Assembly (NCBI RefSeq): GCF_000315625.1
Contig: NW_005434540.1
Span: 33,745-97,744, forward strand
DNA: 64,000 bases
Source: Guillardia theta CCMP2712
Lineage: Eukaryota > Cryptophyceae > Pyrenomonadales > Geminigeraceae
Direction of reading: 5' to 3'
In this document: positions 46,362-54,399 of the stretch, piece by piece
Numbering within the stretch: position 1 is the stretch's first letter
Layout: every line of letters begins with the position of its first letter
Notes under the pieces: model-generated
Told to the model about the DNA's origin: nothing
The model's input: only the letters and a program-made list of their open reading frames with translations
The model's database searches: none
Position numbers and translations under genes: made by a program

Positions 46362-47153
46362 ATGACAGAGGACAACCTCGTCTATCCATACCCCCGCCCC
46401 TACATGTGCTCACACCCTCCCCTGCAGCTCAACCAGGACCCGCTGCTCAGGGATAACACGATCGCCCCCATGTCTCTGCAGAAGGCCTACGACATCCTAG
46501 ACTTCCAGATGTTCATGATGCAGAACCCACACCTCATCACCGACCTCGAGTGGCACGAGCTCGGGGCCATCAGCGACAGGATGGAGAGCAGGATCAGGCT
46601 CAACGAGAGCAAGGCGTGGAAATTCTGGAAAGACGTCAAGAAGAGGGCGACGGAAGCCGGGAAGGCGGCGTACGAGAAGGGACGAGCCGCCGCGAATCGG
46701 GCAAGGCGGGCATGGGGCAGGCAACCCGCACCCGCCCAGGCCGGCCCCTCCCAGCCAGTGCATCCCATGCCTCCCCCGGAGCAGATGATCGCCCCCCCTC
46801 CTCCCGGGCCCCCACCCGAGGTCCCACAGGAGTACGGCCCGGCACCCCCACCGCCGGGGTACCTACCGCCGCCACCCAACCAGGAGACATACGGCCCGCG
46901 CCCAGATCCGGAGGCGTACATGCCGCAGCAGCCACAAGAGATGCAAGACCCCAACCACATCCCACAGCAGCGTGGGCCTCCTCCAGAGTTCATCGTACCC
47001 GACGGGGGCGTCCTCCTCATACCAGCCCACCACGCCCCCTACGCCTACCCGCCACCCCCACCCGGGGCCGTGGAGGGCATCTCCTCACCCTTTCTCACCA
47101 TCTTCAACCAGAACCCGAGGCACCAAATCCCAAGGCCTGTAACAAGGATATAA
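46362..47153 (+). CDS. Proline-rich island protein
   Basis: 263 residues. An N-terminal folded part (residues about 30-110: LQKAYDILDFQMFMMQNPH, then a basic helix WKFWKDVKKRATEAGKAAYE) is followed by a long Pro-rich, low-complexity region with PPPPGPPPEVP-type repeats. No transmembrane segment. It could be a tether or tegument-like protein, but that is a guess. Its stop codon (TAA) forms part of the TATA box of the next gene. Confidence 0.75.
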   Translation: MTEDNLVYPYPRPYMCSHPPLQLNQDPLLRDNTIAPMSLQKAYDILDFQMFMMQNPHLITDLEWHELGAISDRMESRIRLNESKAWKFWKDVKKRATEAGKAAYEKGRAAANRARRAWGRQPAPAQAGPSQPVHPMPPPEQMIAPPPPGPPPEVPQEYGPAPPPPGYLPPPPNQETYGPRPDPEAYMPQQPQEMQDPNHIPQQRGPPPEFIVPDGGVLLIPAHHAPYAYPPPPPGAVEGISSPFLTIFNQNPRHQIPRPVTRI

Positions 47154-47154
47154 G
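47148..47154 (+). promoter_or_regulatory. TATA box overlapping a stop codon
   Basis: ATATAAG 40 nt before the ATG at 47190. The TAA (47151-47153) is also the stop of the Pro-rich gene. Confidence 0.55.
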
Positions 47155-47189
47155 CACCGCCGTCGGCCCGCGGGGCAGAGGAGCAAGGC

Positions 47190-47561
47190 ATGCAAGCGTA
47201 TTACCCACCCCAGCCCCAGCCCCAGCCCTACTACTACTACTACGGGGCGCCCTACATGCAAGCCCCCGCCCAGCCCGAGCCCGTGCCCATGCAGCCACAA
47301 CTCGAGAGCGACTGGGACCTCGACGACGACCACGAGGCGATCCACTTCCTCTTCGCCAACCCCCACGCCGTGGACATGATCGACGGAGACCTGATGGAGG
47401 CGATCAAGTCCAAGGCCAAGGAGCTCCACGCAAGGCTGAGCAAGGGGAAGAAGAGGTCCGCCGGACACCACCCCCCAGCGGCAGCGCACAGGGTCAGCGT
47501 CGGAGGCATCATCAACGACCCCAACCGCCTCAGCTCGCAGTTGCTGCAGCGCTATAGCTAG
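47190..47561 (+). CDS. Small Pro/Tyr-rich island protein
   Basis: 123 residues starting MQAYYPPQPQPQPYYYYYGA. The N-terminal 40 residues are Pro/Gln/Tyr-rich, like the neighbouring protein, then an acidic helix (SDWDLDDDHEAIHFLF) and a Lys-rich C-terminal half. Unknown function. It converges with the minus-strand gene at 47587 with only 25 bp between the stops. Confidence 0.7.
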   Translation: MQAYYPPQPQPQPYYYYYGAPYMQAPAQPEPVPMQPQLESDWDLDDDHEAIHFLFANPHAVDMIDGDLMEAIKSKAKELHARLSKGKKRSAGHHPPAAAHRVSVGGIINDPNRLSSQLLQRYS

Positions 47562-47586
47562 ATCACCACGTGTATAATATACATAA

Positions 47587-48277
47587 TCAAACAGAGCCGC
47601 TATGAATCTTCTCGTACATCAAACCCATGCTCCTCATGAACTTCATCTTGTCCTCCGTCAGGCTGGGGCACTCCTTGAAGAGGTTCTGCATGATGTGCTC
47701 CGCCGTCTCCTCCTCGCTCAGGGAGAACACCGTGAAGCTCGGCCTCGCATCCTCGCTCGCGGGACCGAGGATGCCGTTGATGATGTCCGACAGGTCCATC
47801 ACGTCCGACCCCTCCCCCCTGCGGTCGAACCTCAGACGCTTGGCCGAGGGCTTGGTCGCCATCGCCTTGGACCGCATCACCTATAACCGCCACGAAACCG
47901 TCACATGTAAATACACCCAGCCCCCGCCTCACCGTAAACCTCGTAGCGGTCCGCTTCTTCTCCACCAGCAGCTGAGTGGGGATCCTCAGCTTCACCTGCC
48001 CATCGGGGAGGCGCTCGAGGTTCTTGAAGTCCTTCGTCAGCCTCACGTGCCGGAACATCGCCTTCTGGATCCTCAGGCTCAGCGTGTAGTACAGGTCCCC
48101 GATCCGGATCGCCGGGAACTGGTCCTTCACACCGCCGTCCACCGGCTGGAACCAGCTGCAGTAGCACTCCCTCCTCACCAGGTGGTGGATCATGTCCTTG
48201 CAGCACGGGCTCCGCTCGTACTCCCACCCCTTCCCCGCCACCACCAGCCGGTTCCTCACAAGGTCGACCTCCTTCAT
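47587..48277 (-). CDS. Island protein, apparently spliced (or two genes)
   Basis: ATG at 48277 begins MKEVDLVRNRLVVAGKGWEY. The natural-looking frame ends near KKRTATRFT at 47933, where GTGAGG starts a 52-nt segment ending TTATAG; joined in phase 0, it continues VMRSKAMATKPSAKRLRFD and ends at 47587, about 212 residues. The size of this intron fits the host genes. Alternative: two genes, because the segment holds GTGTATTTA, the island promoter motif, about 27 nt before an ATG at 47877 that would give a 96-residue protein. Without splicing, the first frame runs on antisense-like text to 47600. Contains Cys/His in the N-terminal part (CCKDMIHHLVRRECYC), a possible zinc site. No family recognised. 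Confidence 0.6.
47908..47916 (-). promoter_or_regulatory. GTGTATTTA box inside a possible intron
   Basis: On the minus strand this nine-mer is identical to the start of the boxes at 48357 and 49437, and lies about 30 nt before the ATG at 47877. Confidence 0.4.
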
Positions 48278-48356
48278 GGCGCCATGCCGAAACCGCCTTC
48301 CACACCCCCGCCCCCGGCAGCGATCGAGTCAAAAAAACGAAGCAATCCAACACACC

Positions 48357-48367
48357 GTGTATTTAAG
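48357..48367 (+). promoter_or_regulatory. GTGTATTTAAG promoter box
   Basis: The same 11-mer occurs at 49437-49447. Here it is 48 nt before the ATG at 48416. Confidence 0.6.
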
Positions 48368-48415
48368 ACACCCTGCAGCGCGGTCCCATCAAGATAAACC
48401 AAGGAAACAGAGCAC

Positions 48416-48631
48416 ATGTGGTTCATCAAAGAAGCGGGCAAGTCGTTCATCAAGGAGGGCAACCCCAAATACGTAGAGGAATTGAAAAATCGATTCAAGG
48501 AGATCCAGAAGACGGTGGATGATATGAAGAAAAAGGAAGTCAAGGACTTGAGCGAACACCTGGCGGGAATGAAGCTCGAAGACGCCAAAAACAGGAATAC
48601 AAGACACCTACGAGACCCAGCAGAGAATTGA
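48416..48631 (+). CDS. Small charged helical island protein
   Basis: 71 residues beginning MWFIKEAGKSFIKEGNPKYV. Nearly all Lys/Glu-rich heptads (ELKNRFKEIQKTVDDMKKKE), so a coiled coil is likely. Its TGA lies 8 nt before the ATG of the next gene, so the two may share the promoter at 48357. Confidence 0.65.
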   Translation: MWFIKEAGKSFIKEGNPKYVEELKNRFKEIQKTVDDMKKKEVKDLSEHLAGMKLEDAKNRNTRHLRDPAEN

Positions 48632-48639
48632 TCAAGAAG

Positions 48640-49413
48640 ATGAACAACGCAATATACACGGCGTCAAACGAAGAACCAGACTCCAACGTTCTATCCGACG
48701 ACACATCGCGGCCACTGTTTGACTTCAGGAACCCAAGCAGTCAGGAGACCATCGTCGGCAGGATGATGCTCATGACAGAACACGCCGTCTGGTACCAGCA
48801 CTCCACCAAGCAGACCACCAGCGACGAGGGTATGCTCAAGCACGACTCCATCAGCACCTACAACATGATGGTGGCCCACGCGGTGCTCATGAAGATGTTG
48901 AGGGATGAAGAGCCCGATATCGACCCAAGCGAATTCATGTTCGCCGGCTTCGACCCCTCCCTGGCCTTCCACAGCGGTGCACAGGAGATCTTCAACAACT
49001 TCCTAGGTGCGAAGATGAAAAAGCAGCTGACGGCGCAAGACCGCATCCAAAGAATAAGAGAACATAAACAACAGTTAAAAACACTCAAGGCCAAGATCAT
49101 ACACAGGTACCAGATGACAGAGAAGCGCATAGCAGCCCTCAGAGCCACGATCAACATGAAGAGGACATACATGCAAGAAACAACCGACCCCAAGCGCAAG
49201 AAGTCACTGGAAGATGCCATCAAGAGGATAGAGCTGCACATCGTTAGATGCGAGGAAGCGAGAAATATGAAAGGCACACGACCCATCGCCGAGAAGACCA
49301 GACTCAAAACCATGGCCGAATTTCTGGCCCAGGCAAGAAAGGGCCACAACCGAAAGAAAAAGACGGGCAGTAACCAGAACACCAAGGCCAAGGGCAAGAA
49401 AACCTCCCGCTGA
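48640..49413 (+). CDS. Island protein with a long coiled coil and basic tail
   Basis: 257 residues from the ATG at 48640 (MNNAIYTASNEEPDSNVLSD). The first half is mixed and may be globular (LMTEHAVWYQHSTKQ, STYNMMVAHAVLMKML). The second half is a long Lys/Arg/Glu-rich coiled coil (about residues 125-225), and the last 25 residues are strongly basic (HNRKKKTGSNQNTKAKGKK), which suggests nucleic-acid binding. No family recognised. Confidence 0.75.
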   Translation: MNNAIYTASNEEPDSNVLSDDTSRPLFDFRNPSSQETIVGRMMLMTEHAVWYQHSTKQTTSDEGMLKHDSISTYNMMVAHAVLMKMLRDEEPDIDPSEFMFAGFDPSLAFHSGAQEIFNNFLGAKMKKQLTAQDRIQRIREHKQQLKTLKAKIIHRYQMTEKRIAALRATINMKRTYMQETTDPKRKKSLEDAIKRIELHIVRCEEARNMKGTRPIAEKTRLKTMAEFLAQARKGHNRKKKTGSNQNTKAKGKKTSR

Positions 49414-49436
49414 TGACCGCCGAATCGTCGCAACGA

Positions 49437-49447
49437 GTGTATTTAAG
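49437..49447 (+). promoter_or_regulatory. GTGTATTTAAG promoter box
   Basis: Identical to 48357-48367; 41 nt before the ATG at 49489. Confidence 0.6.
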
Positions 49448-49488
49448 ATGCTTACCCTACACCTGATTAAAGACTCGTGAAGCCCGAC

Positions 49489-50505
49489 ATGTGGTATGTG
49501 AACGTAGGCATGAAAGTCATCCAAACCAATGTGTACGAACACTTCTTTGCGGAGAGAGCAATGACAGCTGATTACGAGATCGTCGAGGGCAGGGACGGGG
49601 ATGCAGTGATGGGGAATGACACCCATGGAGAGACCATGACCAGATTCAAGAAAGCCGTCAGAGAAAAGAAAGACAAGAGCGGTCAGTTCATCATCAAGCA
49701 CAAATTAACTCCGGAAATACACGAAACGGATGTCCATGACACAAACGGGAATGTAGTGAAAGTTACGAAGACTGTATACCGGGCCATCCCTGGCGAATGG
49801 GAGATCATCGACATCTCAGACCAAGGAAAGGAAGTGTGGTTTCTATACAACGAAAGTGATGAGGACCACAGCATCATCCACCAGCTCGGGTTCCCAGGCA
49901 ACGCATGGTACCACAACTCGCACTCCTCTTCGAGCTCCATGTACGAGCGCATCTTCGAGGCCTTCCGCACGATGAGCAACAACCAGCTTGAGATCAACAA
50001 TATCATCAGTTCGAAAAAGGCGGGCAAGTCCAGTCCGCACGATCAAAAGCTGCTTGATGACTTCATTGAAACCAACAAAGCTCTACAGAAAAGGTTAGAC
50101 CAGAATTTCAAGATCATGCAAGACCTGCATCTCGTCGAGAACCCGGAGAACGTGAGATATACCCTGGATAACATCGTCAAACGCAAGATAAAGATATACC
50201 ACCATGCACCCGACAAGGACGGTAACGGAAACACCATGCAGCAGGACGAAGAAACCCAAGGACGGAAGGTTGTATACGAAGCACTTCACAACAGGCTCAA
50301 GCAAATCCAGGAGCATTTCGACAAGGGAAGAAGCATCCCCCGCGAGATCCACTCCAAGGCAAGGAAAGAGGAGAAGGCCAAAGAGAAGCAGCAGGCCAGC
50401 GCCACGGCCATGGACACGGACAAACCCCAAACTAGGCGTGCGGCCAGCCCACCGCGCCCGCAGGGACACCGAACACAGGTCCCTAACGATCTACCATACT
50501 GGTGA
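49489..50505 (+). CDS. Hydrophilic island protein
   Basis: 338 residues from the ATG at 49489 (MWYVNVGMKVIQTNVYEHFF). Mixed alpha/beta N-terminal half (YRAIPGEWEIIDISDQGKEV), helical middle (LLDDFIETNKALQKRLDQNF), then a Lys/Glu-rich and Pro-rich tail (PQTRRAASPPRPQGHRTQVP). No transmembrane helix and no known domain seen. Ends 67 bp before the convergent gene at 50573; AAATAAAC at about 50,530 can act as poly(A) signal on both strands. Confidence 0.75.
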   Translation: MWYVNVGMKVIQTNVYEHFFAERAMTADYEIVEGRDGDAVMGNDTHGETMTRFKKAVREKKDKSGQFIIKHKLTPEIHETDVHDTNGNVVKVTKTVYRAIPGEWEIIDISDQGKEVWFLYNESDEDHSIIHQLGFPGNAWYHNSHSSSSSMYERIFEAFRTMSNNQLEINNIISSKKAGKSSPHDQKLLDDFIETNKALQKRLDQNFKIMQDLHLVENPENVRYTLDNIVKRKIKIYHHAPDKDGNGNTMQQDEETQGRKVVYEALHNRLKQIQEHFDKGRSIPREIHSKARKEEKAKEKQQASATAMDTDKPQTRRAASPPRPQGHRTQVPNDLPYW

Positions 50506-50572
50506 TAAATTAAGAAAGGTTTATTTCTAAGGTAAATAAACACTCTATCACACTCAGACTGCCTGCCGATTC

Positions 50573-52336
50573 CTAGTCGCTATCGAACCCGTCACACCCG
50601 GAAGGGGCGGCGCGCTTCTTCAGCTCCCTCGGGGCATCCACCGCACTCCCACCGAAGGCGCGGGGCCTGGCAGAGGCGATATTGAGCAGCATGCAGAGGT
50701 AGTCCTTCTCCTCGACGTTGGAGATGAAACGGCCCTCCGAATCGAGCTTCGGTCCGAGGTCGATATGGACACGGCAGCACTTCCTGAGCCTGAACGCACG
50801 GTGGTAAGGCTGGAAATCCACAGACACCCCCTCCTCATGATCCTCGGCATCCTTCTTGTCTCTCACGCGGAGATCCACACGGATGACGATCATCCGCTTC
50901 ATCTCCACGCCGTCCGCCTCGAACACGTAGAAGTGATTCGTGTTGATGCTCAGCATGAAGGTGCAGGGATCGTAACTTACCCTCGCGTCACCCGGAAGGT
51001 CCTGGGACACGGGGGCAGTGCCTTCCATCCTCCCCACACGGGACATGAAAGCCAGCACCGGATCCTCCATCCCACGGGACGGGTCGATCTGCAGCATCTT
51101 GTAGAAGTCGATAACGGGGATGCCACGGTACTTCGAGAGGCCCTCGATCACCCCGTTGTCATCCCCCCTCATGTTCCCGTTGTTCCTCACGACGAACAAC
51201 CTCACCGCCTGGCAGCAGGCCGCGAGCTCCAGGAACCGGCACGCGCACTCCACGTCCTTGCAGTTGGTATACCTCAGCAACAGGCTCTCGGACACATCCA
51301 CCGTATCCAGGGTGATGGGGCTCGAGGCCGTCTCCACACACACGTTCACCAGCTGAACCATGCAGTGCTCGCGGGACACGTCCGGCCTCACCGCCTGCAT
51401 CAGCGGGGAGACGTTGTCCAGAAACGCACACTCGCCGCCGGCACCGAAGAACCACACCGAGCAGGGGGCGCTACCCTCGGGGGCAAAAGTCTTGCAGTGA
51501 TCCGTCACCACCTTCTGCGCGTCGAAGGTGTTGGGGAACTTCTCCATCGCATCGACGAAGGAGTGCAACGTCAACGGCAAGACGCGGATCTGCTTGATCT
51601 GCACCAGGTCACCTCCCTCATTCCTCCCCGCGTGGTTGGGCTTCAGCGTCAGCTCCACCAGAGTGAAGGGAGTGATCATCTCCATGTTCGCCGGGAAGAG
51701 GGGCTTGTAGCCCTGCTGCTTGGCATTCTTCTTCTCGAACTCGAAGGTCTTCATCGTCGTCGACATCCTCAGCGTCGCCCCCTGCCGGATCAGAGTCGCC
51801 AGGTCGTCCCTCACGGGGCCCTTGTACTGCGGGTTGCTCTCGTGCTTCTCAAAGGAGCGGATGAGCAGCTCCCGGGCCCCCGTCTCCGCACAGACACTCA
51901 TGTCCGCGATGAACCTCGCGTCCTTCCCGGGGCGATCCTCCAGCGGGGCCTTGGCCCAGCCGGCGCTGAGAGGGGCGATCACCGCAAAACCGCTCGGGAT
52001 GGCCTTGATCTCCTTGCCGTACCGCATCTCGCGATCGGCCTTCTCGGTCATGAAGCTCTTCTGGGTGCAGTACACGGTATCCACGGTGATGGCGACCACG
52101 GTGGAGAGGTTCAGCGTGCGCTGGTCCAGCGCCGGGAGCGGATACCTCTCCAGCCAGAGGTTGTTCGGGTTCAACAGGACCTCCCTAGGGAGGAGCTCTG
52201 TGTTGATCACCGTCGGGGATTGCTTACAGACGCCCGCATCGGGCTCTGGACTTCCATACATAGGAACGTCCGCATCCTCCCCAACGGGAATGCTGTCAGA
52301 GTTCTCACGGATCTCGGTATTGCTCTTGCGTGGCAT
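50573..52336 (-). CDS. Largest soluble island protein, unknown family
   Basis: 587 residues from the ATG at 52336 (MPRKSNTEIRENSDSIPVGE). Continuous mixed alpha/beta sequence with many Cys and no membrane segment, repeat or known motif that I can see (stretches such as STVVAITVDTVYCTQKSF, GAGGECAFLDNVSPLMQAV, NTNHFYVFEADGVEMKRMIV). The tail is Arg/Lys/Asp-rich. Its size and soluble composition would suit a structural protein, but no jelly-roll or HK97-type signature can be claimed from reading alone. CTTATAAG at 52373-52380 lies 37 nt upstream. Confidence 0.8.
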   Translation of the reverse strand: MPRKSNTEIRENSDSIPVGEDADVPMYGSPEPDAGVCKQSPTVINTELLPREVLLNPNNLWLERYPLPALDQRTLNLSTVVAITVDTVYCTQKSFMTEKADREMRYGKEIKAIPSGFAVIAPLSAGWAKAPLEDRPGKDARFIADMSVCAETGARELLIRSFEKHESNPQYKGPVRDDLATLIRQGATLRMSTTMKTFEFEKKNAKQQGYKPLFPANMEMITPFTLVELTLKPNHAGRNEGGDLVQIKQIRVLPLTLHSFVDAMEKFPNTFDAQKVVTDHCKTFAPEGSAPCSVWFFGAGGECAFLDNVSPLMQAVRPDVSREHCMVQLVNVCVETASSPITLDTVDVSESLLLRYTNCKDVECACRFLELAACCQAVRLFVVRNNGNMRGDDNGVIEGLSKYRGIPVIDFYKMLQIDPSRGMEDPVLAFMSRVGRMEGTAPVSQDLPGDARVSYDPCTFMLSINTNHFYVFEADGVEMKRMIVIRVDLRVRDKKDAEDHEEGVSVDFQPYHRAFRLRKCCRVHIDLGPKLDSEGRFISNVEEKDYLCMLLNIASARPRAFGGSAVDAPRELKKRAAPSGCDGFDSD

Positions 52337-52372
52337 GGGCAACGGGTGGGGCCTCTCCCGCGCCCCCGCTTC

Positions 52373-52380
52373 CTTATAAG
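52373..52380 (-). promoter_or_regulatory. CTTATAAG TATA-like box
   Basis: A palindromic TATA-like box 37 nt before the ATG at 52336, in the 153-bp gap between two divergent genes. Confidence 0.5.
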
Positions 52381-52455
52381 CACTTTCCCCCCAAAAAAAA
52401 ATCCTGCGGGGGTCCGCATCTCCCCCACTCTCTCCCTCTCTCGTGCAGGATCTCC

Positions 52456-52465
52456 GGATATAAAC
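52456..52465 (+). promoter_or_regulatory. GGATATAAAC TATA box
   Basis: 25-34 nt before the ATG at 52490. Confidence 0.55.
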
Positions 52466-52489
52466 CTCCGGTAGAACATTCCACCATAG

Positions 52490-53236
52490 ATGGGAGAGGT
52501 CGAGGACGAGGAGTGGTCGATGGTGAAGTGGAACGAGCTGATGGTGTGGACACTGCTGGCGGTGGTCAACTTCTTCCAGCAGGTCGGATTCTTCTTCATC
52601 CTCATGCTCTCGGGCCCGGGTTTCTCCAACGACAACCTACCCTTCTGCGACAGCCTGAGGTTCATAAGCAACAACCTCGCCGACATGCCCGGCATCGCCT
52701 CCTACCTCGTCGTCATATGGATCATGCAGTGGTTCATACTCGGCATCGTCAGCTGCCAGAAGACGCCGCTGGTGAACCGCGACGTGAGCAAGGTGCTCGC
52801 CTCCATCAGCTACATCGGCGTCTTCTGCGTGGTCCTCTACAACCAGGGGTCGGACAGGGAGGACCTCCATCTCCTCGGGGCGGTGATCATGATCCTGCCC
52901 GTCCTCATAGCGCAGTTCCTCATCGCCACGGAGGCCTTCACAAGGGCCAGCAAGGACGGCCACTCAAACCCACACACGGTAGCCCCCACGCTGTCCCTCG
53001 TCACCATGTCGATCATCTCCATGACGACCATCATGGGGCTGCTCTACTGCTTCCTCTACCTCCTCAACAGGGGAGGGTTCGCCTCCGTCTGCATGTCCGC
53101 GGTGGTCATACTCGAGTACGTCGTCTACTTCATGCTCGTCATCAACAACCTGCTCGTCTACTTCGACTTCACCGCCATGCACGCCTACAGCAAGCTGAAC
53201 CCCAAGGCACCGAGGTACACAGAGGACAGCACATAG
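52490..53236 (+). CDS. Seven-helix-like island membrane protein
   Basis: 248 residues starting MGEVEDEEWSMVKWNELMVW. About seven hydrophobic segments: MVWTLLAVVNFFQQVGFFFI, GIASYLVVIWIMQWFILGIV, VLASISYIGVFCVVLYNQ, LLGAVIMILPVLIAQFLIAT, LSLVTMSIISMTTIMGLLYC, VCMSAVVILEYVVYFMLVIN, then a polar tail. The count and length recall rhodopsin- or receptor-sized proteins, but I see no retinal lysine motif (the last helix lacks a D-x-x-x-K pattern), so no such call is made. Confidence 0.75.
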   Translation: MGEVEDEEWSMVKWNELMVWTLLAVVNFFQQVGFFFILMLSGPGFSNDNLPFCDSLRFISNNLADMPGIASYLVVIWIMQWFILGIVSCQKTPLVNRDVSKVLASISYIGVFCVVLYNQGSDREDLHLLGAVIMILPVLIAQFLIATEAFTRASKDGHSNPHTVAPTLSLVTMSIISMTTIMGLLYCFLYLLNRGGFASVCMSAVVILEYVVYFMLVINNLLVYFDFTAMHAYSKLNPKAPRYTEDST

Positions 53237-53454
53237 TCTCACTAGTTACAAATCACTGCCCCAACTAAAAAGAAATAAACTAAACATTTCTTTTTTACTT
53301 TTTTTTACTTTTAAATGACGATCGCCGGGATCCATCCGGCGAATCAGGTCAGAGAGGGGAGGCGGGCATCCACTCCCTGGGAGGGCCTCGGATCCTCATT
53401 CGGTGCAACCACACTTATAAAATCGACCCTCAACGAAGACCCTGCAAAGCCACC
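53237..53454. other. Gap with A/T runs between two island genes
   Basis: Contains AAATAAAC and T-rich runs (about 53,270-53,312), probably the 3' end of the membrane-protein gene, and the promoter CTTATAAAA at 53414-53422 for the next gene. No ORF. Confidence 0.5.
53414..53422 (+). promoter_or_regulatory. CTTATAAAA TATA box
   Basis: 33-41 nt upstream of the ATG at 53455. Confidence 0.6.
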
Positions 53455-53850
53455 ATGATGCCCTTCATATCCTTCCTTGGCCCAGTGCTCCTGACGGCCA
53501 TGGGGTCCATCTCCCTGGCCGTCTGCTACCAGACGATCGCCCACCTCATCTTCCCAGCGAGACCGGAGAAGAAACCACGCCCGACTTACCGCTACGTGGT
53601 GCCCAAGCTCAAGGAGGTGGCGAAAGTGCTGGATCCCGTCAAGGCTCAAGACGCGGCATCCGGAGACTGGCCCAGGTTCTCGGCGGGGGGCTGTGCCGTC
53701 GCCTCCGATGGCAACTGCTCAACCAACTGCTCCATTTCGGGCTTTGAGGACGCGAGGGAATCCACCCCGGACCCCATGGACTCCGCGGAGGCCGCACTCC
53801 CACCTCCCGCCGAGCCCAGGCCGCTGGTGTTCTGCCCGCTCAGGGTCTGA
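53455..53850 (+). CDS. Small single-pass island membrane protein
   Basis: 131 residues beginning MMPFISFLGPVLLTAMGSIS, a single N-terminal membrane anchor (residues about 4-32), a basic segment (ARPEKKPRPTYRYVVPK), and a Ser/Pro/acidic C-terminal half. Its last 205 bp overlap, antisense, the 3' end of the gene at 53646-54338. Confidence 0.65.
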   Translation: MMPFISFLGPVLLTAMGSISLAVCYQTIAHLIFPARPEKKPRPTYRYVVPKLKEVAKVLDPVKAQDAASGDWPRFSAGGCAVASDGNCSTNCSISGFEDARESTPDPMDSAEAALPPPAEPRPLVFCPLRV

Positions 53851-54338
53851 GGAGATCCGACCGTCACCACGTCCTCGGTATCCGTGTCCTCCTCCTCCTC
53901 CTCCTCCTCCTCCTCCTCCTCCTCCTCCTCTTCATCCACCTCATCGGAGAGGCTCTCATCCATGGAGGAGGAAGAGAGGGCGTCGTCGACTTCGTCATAA
54001 CGGAGGAAGCCGCCGCCTCTCTTGCCGGGGTAATAATCCGAGTCGTAGCTGGCCTCGCTGGGAGGGCCTTCCTCCTCCTCATCCTCGGACTCGCAGGCCT
54101 CCCCCTCCTCCGCATCCAGGAGGGCCTCCTCGTCATCCGCCACGGTGAGCCTCCCCGTCCTCCTCAGCATGTCCTCCCGGTCGAACTCCCGGTTCACCTC
54201 CGTGGCCACCGCCTGGAAGATCCTGGAATCCTCCCTCGCCTCCTCCCACTCGAGGATGGACTGGACGCGCTCCCTGGCGGCATCCACACACCTCCTCTTT
54301 GGACGGATCATGTCCGCTACTGGGACGGGAGAGGCCAT
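53646..54338 (-). CDS. Acidic island protein with a poly-Glu run
   Basis: 230 residues, ATG 54338 (MASPVPVADMIRPKRRCVDA). The N-terminal 70 residues are helical and mixed; then acidic clusters (EEGEACESEDEEEEGPP), a run of about 16 Glu encoded by a CTC/GAG microsatellite, and a Ser/Gly-rich tail. No domain known. The 3' end overlaps the plus-strand gene by 205 bp. Confidence 0.65.
   Translation of the reverse strand: MASPVPVADMIRPKRRCVDAARERVQSILEWEEAREDSRIFQAVATEVNREFDREDMLRRTGRLTVADDEEALLDAEEGEACESEDEEEEGPPSEASYDSDYYPGKRGGGFLRYDEVDDALSSSSMDESLSDEVDEEEEEEEEEEEEEEEDTDTEDVVTVGSPQTLSGQNTSGLGSAGGGSAASAESMGSGVDSLASSKPEMEQLVEQLPSEATAQPPAENLGQSPDAAS
53888..53931. repeat. (CTC)n microsatellite
   Basis: An uninterrupted triplet run which encodes the poly-Glu stretch of the acidic protein on the minus strand. 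Similar CTC runs occur at 21,635 and 34,463 in host genes. Confidence 0.9.
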
Positions 54339-54399
54339 GCTGTCTTTTCTACCCTCTCAGGCATGAGCAAATGAAACACAAAACACACTTTTTATTCCA

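Noticed and set aside
46550-47557. Long Arg/Pro-rich plus-strand frame across the two Pro-rich island genes
   Set aside because: A frame-shifted shadow of both Pro-rich genes; it ignores the stop/TATA arrangement between them.
48628-48639. TTG start for the gene at 48640
   Set aside because: Eukaryotic and viral genes of this type start at ATG; the first in-frame ATG is at 48640. The same reasoning moved the starts of the genes at 49489, 52336 and 24968.
50573-52336. Major capsid protein call
   Set aside because: Only size and position suggest it; no sequence signature can be seen by reading, so it is kept as an inference only.
50765-52474. Long plus-strand frame (over 500 codons) opposite the 587-residue island gene
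   Set aside because: His/Arg/Leu-rich antisense shadow caused by strong third-position C/G bias on the minus strand; it lacks protein-like composition.
52490-53236. Microbial- or heliorhodopsin-like protein
   Set aside because: The helix count would fit, but I see no Schiff-base lysine context in the last helix or any other conserved rhodopsin residue.
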